The notes under the pieces are model-generated. The model made no database searches. It had not been told where the DNA came from and was given only the letters and a program-made list of their open reading frames with translations. Shown piece after piece: positions 1 to 7,717 of a stretch of DNA of 64,000 nt (position 1 is the stretch's first letter; every line of letters starts with the position of its first letter). Source of the DNA: Intestinicryptomonas porci (lineage in GTDB: Bacteria; Verrucomicrobiota; Verrucomicrobiia; Opitutales; Intestinicryptomonadaceae); contig NZ_JALBUT010000002.1 in NCBI RefSeq assembly GCF_033971905.1, positions 62,001-126,000 on the forward strand. Reading direction: 5' to 3'. Both the position numbers and the translations under genes were made by a program.

Positions 1-272
1 TTTGCGCGTTTGGGGCGTTCGATGAAAGCGGGCAAATGGTCGGCTTTTTCAGGGCATTGTCGGACGGAGTGGGCGACGCGTATCTCCTCGACTTGATTGT
101 CGATCCGAATTTCAGGAAAATGGGCATTGCCCAAAGCCTCGCGGAATCCGTCTTGGCGGAGCTTAAAAAGTGCGGCTTGGATTGGATTACATGCATTTCA
201 ACTCCCATGGCAAAGCCGGTGTATTCAAAATTCGGCAGGGAAATGGAAAACTTTTCTCCTTTCAGATTTTAA
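1..272 (+). CDS. GNAT family N-acetyltransferase, 5' truncated
   Basis: This is the C-terminal part of a protein that enters from the left edge; the reading frame is open from base 3 and ends with TAA at 270-272. The segment VDPNFRKMGIAQSL matches the GNAT acetyl-CoA binding motif A (Q/R-x-x-G-x-G/A type), and the following helix and strand fit the rest of the fold. Members transfer an acetyl group from acetyl-CoA to an amine. The substrate cannot be read from this piece. The in-frame ATG at 36 is internal to the domain and is unlikely to be the start. The stop codon overlaps the stop of the convergent ccsA gene. Confidence 0.75.
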   Translation, partial: CAFGAFDESGQMVGFFRALSDGVGDAYLLDLIVDPNFRKMGIAQSLAESVLAELKKCGLDWITCISTPMAKPVYSKFGREMENFSPFRF

Positions 273-2104
273 AAATCGGTTTGGCTCAAATATTTTTCAT
301 GGTTTGTATTCGGTGCGGCTTGGCATTTTACGAACGCAAGAAGCGATATTAAAAATTGCGCCAAGACAAAGAGTGCGAGATAAAGCCATCCGTCGCTCAT
401 AAATCCGTAGGAATGCAACCCGATTCCGAGCATGTTTACGCCGAACCACGCCCATGCCGCGACAATGTTGCCAATACATGCAAGCGCGAGAAACGCGCGG
501 GCATTGGCGTATTTAAAGGCGTAAAGATGTATTGCAAAAGCCGACCAAAGCACAACCATCAGCGCGCCGTTTTCCTTCGGGTCCCACCCCCAGAACCTCC
601 CCCAGCTCATGTTTGCCCAGACGCCGCCAAGCATTGTTCCCGCAAACGAAAACACCATTGAAAAGCACATTATGGCATACACGGTTTTTGCCGTTTCAAA
701 ATTGGATTCTTCCGAAACTTTTCCGAGCTTTGCGGCGTTAAAAAGAAGCTTAAAAGACGCCGCAAATCCCGCCAAAAACACTCCGCAATAGCCTAACATC
801 ATCGGCACGATGTGTGCCGTAAGCCAGAAGTTTGAGTTTAAAACCGCCACCATCTTTCCCATTGTGTCGCCCGAATAGGGCAGGTTAAGCGCAATCAAAA
901 GCGATAAAAATCCGGCGGGGGCGGCAATCATTGCGTAGATTTTTTTGCCTTTTTTTAGCATCAGAAAAATGCAAATTCCAACCGCGACAAGCCCGGTGAA
1001 AATCACAGAGGAATAAAGGTTTGTAACGGGGGGGCGCATTTGTATGTACATTCTTGCGAGCATTCCGAATGCGTGCGTTAAAAACGCGCATGAAATAAAA
1101 ACCGCGCCCGAGGCAAAGGCGATGTTTGCGCATCTTTTTAATATTGTTCCCGCAAGCAAAATCACTGCGGCAACCGCGTATAAAATCGCTCCCCTGTAAA
1201 AAATGTCGAGGCGGTTTGCGAAGTTTTCAAACCTGATTTTAAATGGCGGATTCAGCAGGCTTTTAAGCTCTTTTATGTGTATGTCTGCCTCTTCGGGCTT
1301 GTTTTTGGAAACGCACTCCACAATGTCGCCGTAGCGCGAAAACGTTTCGATTTTGTTTTCGGACGGGGCGGTATCCAAGAGGGCGTCGAGTGGAGTTTGC
1401 CAGCCGCCGCTCATTGAGACCACCAAAATGTTTGAATTTTTCAGCTCGTCGTGGCGCGACTTTATTTCCTGAAAGGCTTGCAGGTATTGGTAAACATCGG
1501 CAAGAATTGCGGAGTCAGGCTTTCTATTTTGGGCTTTCGCGCTTTCTATTTCCGCCGCCGCGCGCTTTGTCATCGCTTTCCACATTTCAAACGTTTCGCG
1601 CGGAGTTGCCCCTTCAAGGCAAAACGACAAGGCGTTTGACGCGGCTTCGTACGCGGCGATTTTTTCTATCGCAAGCCTGCACGCCTTTGTAAATGGGGAG
1701 TTATCCTGCGAGTTTGCTGCATTAAACGCCTCTTCAAACTTTTTTTCAAAATCTTGGTATGAATAGTATCTTCCTTTTATGCCGAGCAGATTTTGAAGTT
1801 CGCGGTTGTCGGTGCTGAAAAATTTTTGTTCCGAAGCTTCAAGCTTGCGGGCGTTAATATAAACTAACCATTCGGTTGGCGACGCCCACTTGTCGCCGAT
1901 TTTTACACTTGATTTGCCGTATATGAAGCGCAAGATGTCCGCGCTTGCGCTTGAAAGGGGCATGAGCCTACCGCCTTTCATAACGGGCATTTCAGAAAGA
2001 GCCGCACCGTCTTTTAAAATTGCGCCGCGCTTGCCGAAAAAGTATCCGAAGCAGATTATTGCAATGCAAACGGCAAAGCTGAGTGTTATGGCGATTTTTT
2101 TCAT
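269..2104 (-). CDS. ccsA: Cytochrome c biogenesis protein CcsA/ResC family
   Basis: This is a membrane protein of about 611 residues. It is predicted to move or present haem for cytochrome c maturation (system II) together with a ResB partner. A single N-terminal membrane segment is followed by a long soluble region of about 330 residues and then a multi-helix membrane domain. The haem-handling WWD-type motif is seen as WGRFWGWDPKENGA. Candidate haem ligand histidines lie in LTAHIVPMM and GIGLHSYGF. I chose the start at 2104 (MKKIAITLSF), because the longer frame reaching 2260 would run far into the upstream ResB-like gene. The start overlaps that gene's stop (2101) by 4 bases, which suggests translational coupling. 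The long periplasmic insert is common in Bacteroidetes-type versions (family knowledge). Confidence 0.85.
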   Translation of the reverse strand: MKKIAITLSFAVCIAIICFGYFFGKRGAILKDGAALSEMPVMKGGRLMPLSSASADILRFIYGKSSVKIGDKWASPTEWLVYINARKLEASEQKFFSTDNRELQNLLGIKGRYYSYQDFEKKFEEAFNAANSQDNSPFTKACRLAIEKIAAYEAASNALSFCLEGATPRETFEMWKAMTKRAAAEIESAKAQNRKPDSAILADVYQYLQAFQEIKSRHDELKNSNILVVSMSGGWQTPLDALLDTAPSENKIETFSRYGDIVECVSKNKPEEADIHIKELKSLLNPPFKIRFENFANRLDIFYRGAILYAVAAVILLAGTILKRCANIAFASGAVFISCAFLTHAFGMLARMYIQMRPPVTNLYSSVIFTGLVAVGICIFLMLKKGKKIYAMIAAPAGFLSLLIALNLPYSGDTMGKMVAVLNSNFWLTAHIVPMMLGYCGVFLAGFAASFKLLFNAAKLGKVSEESNFETAKTVYAIMCFSMVFSFAGTMLGGVWANMSWGRFWGWDPKENGALMVVLWSAFAIHLYAFKYANARAFLALACIGNIVAAWAWFGVNMLGIGLHSYGFMSDGWLYLALFVLAQFLISLLAFVKCQAAPNTNHEKYLSQTDF

Positions 2105-2838
2105 TTGGATTTTTTGAAAATTCTGACGGCGTAAGTGAAAGCCATTCCAAACATTATAAGCGCAACCGAAACCGTTGGCAGAAGCCCCGCGGGATTTTTT
2201 ACGGCTTGCAATACGCTTGTTTTGCCGCCGTCTCGATAGCTTGACTGGTAGAACGTCCACGCGCCGAAGCTTGCGGGTTCATTCATTTTTATGAGCTTTT
2301 CGATTGCTATGTCCCTGTACCTGAAAACCACAAGGCTCGAATAGTCTTTTGCGATGTCGCTGTTTTCGTAGTTTTCTATCGCGAATTTTTTTAGCTCAAT
2401 GGAAAAGGGAAGCGTTGAAAGCAATGCGGGCTGTCCGCTTGAAGATTTTAAAATCGAAGTTTGGGGTACTCCCTCTTGCAAAACGACTGCGCCTTCCTTT
2501 CTCCACGCCGCCTGCAAAAAGCCCGACACGATTAAAAGCACAAGGGCGATGTGCGTCATTGCAAAGCCCATTCCTTCGATGTTGCGCCTTGTAAATCTCT
2601 GGGCGGACGCCAAAATGTTTAAAATCGCCAGAACTCCGACGGTTTTTCCGCCGATTAGCGGAATAAATCCGAATGCGAGCGCGCACCAAGACTCAAAAAA
2701 TTTCGCCTGAACTGCCGCAATGCCGATATTCGGAATTTCGAGTGTCGCAAAAAATATGGAAAATACCGAATAGGCGAGCAAAAACGCTGTCAGTATCGGC
2801 GAAGAGGCGAGGTAGAATATTTTAAGAAGAATTTTCAC
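2101..2838 (-). CDS. ResB-like cytochrome c biogenesis protein
   Basis: About 245 residues with membrane segments near the N-terminus (IFYLASSPILTAFLLAYSVF), two more around residues 50-110, and one at the C-terminus. Between them lies a soluble domain of about 100 residues. This layout fits the short ResB family, which works with CcsA in haem delivery to apocytochromes. I prefer a GTG start at 2838, two bases after the ychF stop. The ATG-initiated extension to 2901 would overlap ychF by more than 60 bases with no hydrophobic or conserved content. The gene sits between ychF and ccsA, and all three are probably co-transcribed. The ResB call rests on topology and neighbourhood more than on a sharp motif. 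Confidence 0.72.
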   Translation of the reverse strand: MKILLKIFYLASSPILTAFLLAYSVFSIFFATLEIPNIGIAAVQAKFFESWCALAFGFIPLIGGKTVGVLAILNILASAQRFTRRNIEGMGFAMTHIALVLLIVSGFLQAAWRKEGAVVLQEGVPQTSILKSSSGQPALLSTLPFSIELKKFAIENYENSDIAKDYSSLVVFRYRDIAIEKLIKMNEPASFGAWTFYQSSYRDGGKTSVLQAVKNPAGLLPTVSVALIMFGMAFTYAVRIFKKSK

Positions 2839-2839
2839 G

Positions 2840-3943
2840 CTATACGTTAAATCTAAAAAGCGCGACGTCTCCGTCTTTAAAAATGTAGTCTCTGCCTTCA
2901 AGGCGGTAGTGCCCCGCCTCTCTTGCCTTTGCGACGGACCCTGCGTTTGCCAAGTCCTCGTATGAAACTACTTCTGCCTTGATGAAGCCCTTTTCAAAGT
3001 CGGTGTGGATTACGCCCGCGCATTGCGGGGCAGTCATTCCCTTTTTGAAAGTCCATGCGCGGACTTCCTTTTCGCCCGCCGTGAAGAAGCTTGCAAGCCC
3101 CAAGAGATCGTATGTCTTGCGGATAAGTTCCGAAACGCCGCTGTCTTGCGCGCCAAGCTCCTTTAAATACTCCGCGCCCTCTTCGGGAGACAAGTCTGAA
3201 AGCTCCTCTTCAATTCTTGCGCAAATTACGCATGTTTCGGCGTCGTGTTCTGTTTTTGCGAACTCCCTGACCTTTTGGACGTACAAATTTGCGTCGGGAT
3301 TTGCCAAGTCGCTTTCTGACACGTTGCAGGCGTAGATGGTCGGTTTCGAGGTTAGGAGAAAATACTGCTTCATTCTCTCCTTGTCGTCGTCGGAGCATTC
3401 GAGGGTGTGCGCGGGCTTGCCTTCGTTTAAGTGGGCGACCAAAGCCTTCAAAAGTTCGGCGTTTTTTATGGATTCCTTGTCCATGCTCTTTGCCTTGCGG
3501 ATACTCGATTCAAGCTGTTTTTCGCAGCTTTGAAGGTCGGCGAGGACAAGCTCTGTCAAAATAATTTGAATATCTCTTATAGGATCGACCGAGCCGAGTG
3601 AATGCAGAATGTCGTCGTCTTCAAAACAGCGCACGACTTGCACTATTGCGTCCACTTCGCGTATGTTTGCAAGAAATTTGTTGCCAAGCCCTTCGCCTTT
3701 GCTCGCTCCCGCAACCAATCCCGCAATGTCAACAAATTCGACTGCGGCGGGAATTACCACGTTTGTTTTGGCGATGCCTTTCAATACGGCAAGCCTTGAG
3801 TCGGGCACTTCAACGACGCCGACATTCGGCTCTATCGTGCAGAATGGATAGTTTGCCGCTTCCGCTTTTCTGGAGCGGGTGAGCGCATTAAAAAGAGTGC
3901 TTTTGCCGACGTTCGGCAATCCTACTATGCCTGCTTGTAACAT
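2840..3943 (-). CDS. ychF: Redox-regulated ATPase YchF (Obg family)
   Basis: This 367-residue protein is close to the usual family length of about 363. The P-loop GLPNVGKST is at residues 8-16 and the switch II segment DIAGLVAGAS near 72. The G4 position reads NVSE instead of NKxD, which is the known reason YchF prefers ATP over GTP. A C-terminal TGS domain begins near RAWTFKKGMTAPQCA. YchF binds ribosomes and is linked to translation and oxidative stress control (family knowledge). It heads the minus-strand group ychF, ResB-like, ccsA. Its promoter must lie between 3944 and about 4010. Confidence 0.95.
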   Translation of the reverse strand: MLQAGIVGLPNVGKSTLFNALTRSRKAEAANYPFCTIEPNVGVVEVPDSRLAVLKGIAKTNVVIPAAVEFVDIAGLVAGASKGEGLGNKFLANIREVDAIVQVVRCFEDDDILHSLGSVDPIRDIQIILTELVLADLQSCEKQLESSIRKAKSMDKESIKNAELLKALVAHLNEGKPAHTLECSDDDKERMKQYFLLTSKPTIYACNVSESDLANPDANLYVQKVREFAKTEHDAETCVICARIEEELSDLSPEEGAEYLKELGAQDSGVSELIRKTYDLLGLASFFTAGEKEVRAWTFKKGMTAPQCAGVIHTDFEKGFIKAEVVSYEDLANAGSVAKAREAGHYRLEGRDYIFKDGDVALFRFNV

Positions 3944-4009
3944 GTCTTAAAAAAATTCAAATTGTGTATTTTCAATTTCTCTCAAAATTGCCCCTGCTTT
4001 TCAAGCAAT

Positions 4010-4037
4010 AAAAAACGCCTCTTAAATCCCGAGGCAT
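4010..4037 (-). terminator. Intrinsic terminator reading leftward, with no resident gene upstream
   Basis: On the minus strand the arms GCCTC and GAGGC (4035-4031 and 4021-4017) form a stem around a 9-base loop. One G-U and one A-U pair extend it, and a run of six T follows (4015-4010). No minus-strand gene lies immediately upstream, because the next gene, at 4222, is on the plus strand. The terminator abuts the left arm of the inverted repeat at 4036. It would stop transcription leaving that segment toward ychF. Confidence 0.55.
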
Positions 4038-4197
4038 GCGTATTTAGAATACGGTTGTCAACATTGTTTTATTTTAAAAGGGTTGCATGGCGTTTTTTCA
4101 AATTTTGCCTATGCAAAGGCAAGCAGTAAAAAATGCTAAGATGCTTATATTTGTTATATTATGCAAACATAAAGGCATCCGTATTCTAAATACGCAT
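4036..4197. repeat. Perfect 19-bp inverted repeat bracketing a 124-bp promoter-like segment
   Basis: The left arm ATGCGTATTTAGAATACGG (4036-4054) is repeated exactly in inverse orientation at 4179-4197. Each arm is itself nearly palindromic: CGTATT, a 3-base centre (TAG or CTA), then AATACG. The inverted relation is fixed by the asymmetric centre and by matching flanks. The 124-bp interior is AT-rich, contains no gene, and has promoter-like hexamers facing the surface-protein gene at 4222. This architecture matches invertible promoters described in gut Bacteroidetes (family knowledge). A pair of operators or a long leader hairpin are alternatives. No recombinase gene is in this window. Confidence 0.8.
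4152..4160 (+). promoter_or_regulatory. Candidate extended -10 element inside the inverted-repeat segment
   Basis: TGtTATATT has the extended -10 form (TGnTATAAT) with one mismatch and faces the beta-helix gene. A second TATATT lies at 4146-4151. No convincing -35 hexamer is seen at 16-18 bases. Transcription would start near 4167, so the right arm of the inverted repeat would be in the leader. Confidence 0.4.
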
Positions 4198-4221
4198 CCT
4201 TTTTGCGAAATTTTTTATTTT

Positions 4222-7200
4222 ATGAGAAGAAATATGAGAAATATTATAGCATCATCTTTGATTGCTCTTTTATTAACAAATCAACTTTGGGCAGACTCTT
4301 TGTTTGGAACAAATGTTGACACCGAAAATGTTGTGTCATGGGATATTGTCGGCGATAATAATACTTACGGGCTTGTTGTTGGCGGCGGTCAAAATGTTTC
4401 AGTAGGCGGAGTAAATCTCTCGGTGGATAGCGACAATTTAAAAGTTGTTGATGTCTTTATTGGCGGCATTTATAATGGCGGCGATGGTAAAAATGTAAAC
4501 GGCAACATAAACATTGAATTTTACAGTGGCAGTGTTAACACGTTTTTTGTCGGAGGAAACTACCAGTCTGTTGGAACTGTCAATGGCGATATCGGCATAA
4601 AAACATATGGAGGGAATTTTTATTATGGAATCAGGGCAGGTTCTATGTCTCCAATTCTAAGCGGTCAAAATTTTCAGACTACAGATAGCAACACCAATGT
4701 GTATATCGGCGGGAATACCGTTATTGACACAAGCGGCAACGGCAACGAAGCATATTCTGTTGCAGGTTCGTATGTAAGCGTAAACGACGCCACTCTTACA
4801 ATCGCCGAAAATGCTTCGATAAAAGGAGATATTTACGGCGGTGGCGGAAGAACGTTAAACGACATAAGCTATATGAATCAAAACGATCTTCCCGATAGCG
4901 TCGTGGCAAATTCCGCAAATAAAGTTACAATGAATATTGAAGGCGGAAATATAGAAGGCAATGTTTATGGGGGAGCTCTTAAATATTCCGCAGTGGGTTC
5001 TGCTGAAATTAACGTAAGCGGCGGAAAAATCAATGGTAATGTATATCTCGGAGGAGGAGAAGGAGGATCGGGGAAATATGCCCTTACAAAAGGTGATAGC
5101 TCCTTGAATATTTCAGGCGGAGAAATAACCGGCAATGTATATGCAAGCGGCTCAAATCAGACCTCGAAAATGCTTGGCAATGTTGTTGTAAATCTTTCAA
5201 ATGATGCAAAAATCGGCGGAACGATTTACGGCAATGCGGAAAATGCGATTGTCGAAGGTACAAAAACTTTAAACATCGGGACATCAAGCGAAGCATATTC
5301 AGGCTCTACTGCGCTTAAAGTTGCTGGTTTTGACAAAATCAACGTTGAATCAAACTCCAATGTAAAGTTTACGGGCATTGCGGCAGATAATTCCGCAAAA
5401 ATGATTATGGATGCAAAAGGCAATGCGACTGTTTCAGATGCAACCTATTCAAACATAACGAACCGTTCCGCATGGAATAACGGCGAAAATTATTCTACAA
5501 CTCCGTTATTGTCTGTCCAATCGGGCGGAAGCTTGTCAGTTGAAAGCAGTTCTTTTGAAAACAATTCTTTGATATTTGAAAATTCCCCCGCAAGCGGCGT
5601 AGGGGCGCAGGGGCTTATTAAAGTCTCAGGCGGTTCTTTGAGCGTGAAAAATTCTTCGTTTGAGGGAAATTTGAGTGCCACGACTCCTGCGGACGGCGCA
5701 GCTTATCCAAACACTCAGGGTTCTGCAATATACGCTTCAAGCGCATTGAATGTTGAAGTGTCGGGAACAAAATTTGCGGGTAATAAATCTTCCGCCAAAA
5801 GTGTTCAAGGCGGGGTAGTATCCTTGTTCGGCGGTTCTTACACTTTGTCAAACAATATTTTTGACGGCAATAAATCAGACGCTTCCATGTATCAGGGCGA
5901 CGGATGGGCTTATGGCGCGGCAGGATATATTTATGACAGCTGGCAGGATTCACCGATAAATCTAACCATAAACAGCAACGAATTTAATAACAATTTGGCG
6001 GAAGGCACGGGAGCTTACGGCGGCGCGCTGTACATATATCAAGGCAAAAGCGGTTCCGGCATTTTGATTGAAAATTCGTCTTTTGCAAATAATAAGGCTG
6101 TGGGAGAAGAGGAAGCTCTTGGCGGCGCGCTGTATTTGAATGGCGGCTCTTCCACCATAAAAAACACGGTATTTTCAAGCAACGGTGCGAGCGTCGGAAA
6201 TTACGACTTTTCTTATAACGGAGGCGGAGCGATTATTGTGCGCAATGCCAATGTAACAATATCTGCCGATAAAAACATCAAAAATTTGGGCAATTATTTT
6301 TCCCAAAACGGAACTCTTTCAGACGAGCGCGGAGGATTTCTTTTTATGCGCGGAACAAGTTCCGTAAACTTTGACATATCTGAAAATGCGACTTACGAAA
6401 TCGGAGACGGAAGATCGGGCTATGACTCAATCAGTTCGGAAGTAAACGCAGGTTCAAATCACACGATAAATAAAATCGGATTGGGAACTCTTACTGTAAA
6501 TTCTTCTATGGAACACTATACGGGGGCATTGAACGTAAACGGTGGCGTTATGAATGTAAACAATAAGCTTGGGGCGTCTTCTGTCAATATTGCAAGCGGC
6601 GCGGTATTATCGCTAACCATTAACGGTTCTAACACTCTTTCAAATTCAAATCTGACTTTTTCCAACGCGGGAACTTTGTCTCTTGTAGCAGGTGGAAGCC
6701 TTGAAGAAGGTTCGTACGCTCTTTCGGCAAATTCCTCGATTGCGGATTTTGGTTCTGTAAAAGTATACGGTGGTATTTTTGCCGAAAATATTTTTACAGT
6801 CGGCTCGGCGGAAAAAATGAATTTGGACAATGCAGGGGCAGCCTTGACGGTTGAAAACAACGGAAGGGTCTCCTTGACGGAATCAGGTTCTGAAAACACT
6901 GTGATAAGCATGGCGTTTAACTCGGATTATGCTTCCGTAAATGAAGTGAACACAACAACCCAAAATTTGTTGTCCCAAATCGGCTCTGATTTTGCGGCGG
7001 CGGCTTCATATTCTTTCGATGTGGTAATGGATGGTGGAGACACTGTTGTTTTGAGTTTCTTGGTGGATAATCCGTTTTTGAATTTGTCGGATTTCTCTAT
7101 TTATCATAAGGCGGACGGGGAAGATGTTTGGGCTGTTGCAGACGATGTAAGCAATGTTTCTTACGATGGGAAATATCTTTCTTTTATTGTTTCCCATTTT

Positions 7201-7299
7201 TCGGAATACGGATATGCCGCAATACCCGAACCTTCGACGTATGCGGCAATCTTGGGCGCGGTTGCTCTTGCGTTTGCGGCGTACAGAAGAAGAAAGTAA
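4222..7299 (+). CDS. Secreted right-handed beta-helix protein with PEP-CTERM anchor
   Basis: About 1025 residues from the ATG at 4222; another ATG at 4234 is equally possible. An N-terminal signal peptide (IIASSLIALLLTNQLWA) is followed by Gly/Asn/Ser-rich repeats. Several of these share the pattern G-G-x-I-x-G-N-V-Y (for example GGNIEGNVYGG, GGKINGNVYLGG, GGEITGNVYASG), typical of parallel beta-helix or autotransporter-like passengers. The C-terminus carries PEPSTYAAILG, a hydrophobic stretch and YRRRK, which is the PEP-CTERM sorting signal used by exosortases. No outer-membrane beta-barrel domain follows. Its likely role is as an adhesin or surface-layer component, but the ligand is unknown. 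The frame extending upstream to 4087 runs through the inverted-repeat segment and has no coding character, so I do not use it. Confidence 0.85.
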   Translation: MRRNMRNIIASSLIALLLTNQLWADSLFGTNVDTENVVSWDIVGDNNTYGLVVGGGQNVSVGGVNLSVDSDNLKVVDVFIGGIYNGGDGKNVNGNINIEFYSGSVNTFFVGGNYQSVGTVNGDIGIKTYGGNFYYGIRAGSMSPILSGQNFQTTDSNTNVYIGGNTVIDTSGNGNEAYSVAGSYVSVNDATLTIAENASIKGDIYGGGGRTLNDISYMNQNDLPDSVVANSANKVTMNIEGGNIEGNVYGGALKYSAVGSAEINVSGGKINGNVYLGGGEGGSGKYALTKGDSSLNISGGEITGNVYASGSNQTSKMLGNVVVNLSNDAKIGGTIYGNAENAIVEGTKTLNIGTSSEAYSGSTALKVAGFDKINVESNSNVKFTGIAADNSAKMIMDAKGNATVSDATYSNITNRSAWNNGENYSTTPLLSVQSGGSLSVESSSFENNSLIFENSPASGVGAQGLIKVSGGSLSVKNSSFEGNLSATTPADGAAYPNTQGSAIYASSALNVEVSGTKFAGNKSSAKSVQGGVVSLFGGSYTLSNNIFDGNKSDASMYQGDGWAYGAAGYIYDSWQDSPINLTINSNEFNNNLAEGTGAYGGALYIYQGKSGSGILIENSSFANNKAVGEEEALGGALYLNGGSSTIKNTVFSSNGASVGNYDFSYNGGGAIIVRNANVTISADKNIKNLGNYFSQNGTLSDERGGFLFMRGTSSVNFDISENATYEIGDGRSGYDSISSEVNAGSNHTINKIGLGTLTVNSSMEHYTGALNVNGGVMNVNNKLGASSVNIASGAVLSLTINGSNTLSNSNLTFSNAGTLSLVAGGSLEEGSYALSANSSIADFGSVKVYGGIFAENIFTVGSAEKMNLDNAGAALTVENNGRVSLTESGSENTVISMAFNSDYASVNEVNTTTQNLLSQIGSDFAAAASYSFDVVMDGGDTVVLSFLVDNPFLNLSDFSIYHKADGEDVWAVADDVSNVSYDGKYLSFIVSHFSEYGYAAIPEPSTYAAILGAVALAFAAYRRRK

Positions 7300-7329
7300 T
7301 TTTTTTATAGGTATAAAATAGGATATGGG

Positions 7330-7354
7330 GCTTTCGGGCTTTATGCCCGAAGGC
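7330..7354 (+). other. Stem-loop between the beta-helix gene and the small membrane protein
   Basis: GCTTTCGGGC and GCCCGAAGGC form a 10-bp stem with one G-U pair and a TTTAT loop. Only a short, broken T tract follows, so it may be a weak terminator or an mRNA-stabilising or processing hairpin. It would lower expression of the downstream gene relative to the surface protein. Confidence 0.5.
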
Positions 7355-7373
7355 TCTTTCTACGGAAGGGAAG

Positions 7374-7634
7374 ATGAACTCCTACTCGGAATACGGATTT
7401 TTGGATTTCTTTGTGGAAGTCGTATTTTCGCAAGGATTTTTATTTTTTACGCTTATTGTTGTTATATTTGCGTTCTTGTGTTTTAGGTTTTACAAGCTGA
7501 ACTTTACGGCAGTCGATACTTCCGAAAGTGAAAATAACGGCTCGTACAAAATGGGGCTTAACATTTCACTTTTAATGTTGATGGGCACTGCGGCAACACT
7601 CTATTTCTTGTACCTCCTTTATTCGCTTTTATAA
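7374..7634 (+). CDS. Small two-helix membrane protein, function unknown
   Basis: This 86-residue protein has two clear membrane segments, one near residues 20-38 and one near 63-83. A short polar linker containing DTSESENNGS joins them. A purine-rich sequence (GGAAGGGAAG) directly precedes the ATG, supporting this start. It lies 75 bp after the PEP-CTERM protein on the same strand, with a stem-loop between and a strong terminator after, so the pair may be one transcription unit. I do not recognise the family. A helper for export or anchoring of the neighbouring surface protein is possible, but only by position. Confidence 0.65.
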   Translation: MNSYSEYGFLDFFVEVVFSQGFLFFTLIVVIFAFLCFRFYKLNFTAVDTSESENNGSYKMGLNISLLMLMGTAATLYFLYLLYSLL

Positions 7635-7659
7635 TTTCTTCTTATAGTCAATAAAACGA

Positions 7660-7692
7660 GGCGGGGACTGCTTTTTTGCTGTCCCCGCCTTT
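7660..7692. terminator. Bidirectional terminator between convergent genes
   Basis: GGCGGGGAC (7660-7668) pairs with GTCCCCGCC (7681-7689) around a 12-base loop, followed by a short T run. It sits between the end of the small membrane protein gene and the end of the convergent GH43 gene. It can serve both. Confidence 0.75.
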
Positions 7693-7717
7693 CCGTTTTT
7701 GGGATTTTGCTAATTTT

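Noticed and set aside
4036..4197. Insertion sequence remnant or MITE
   Set aside because: There is no target-site duplication at the edges and no transposase trace, and the arms are themselves palindromic, which fits recombinase or operator sites better.
4087..4221. N-terminal extension of the beta-helix protein starting at 4087
   Set aside because: It would pass through the inverted-repeat segment and place 45 non-signal residues before a clear signal peptide.
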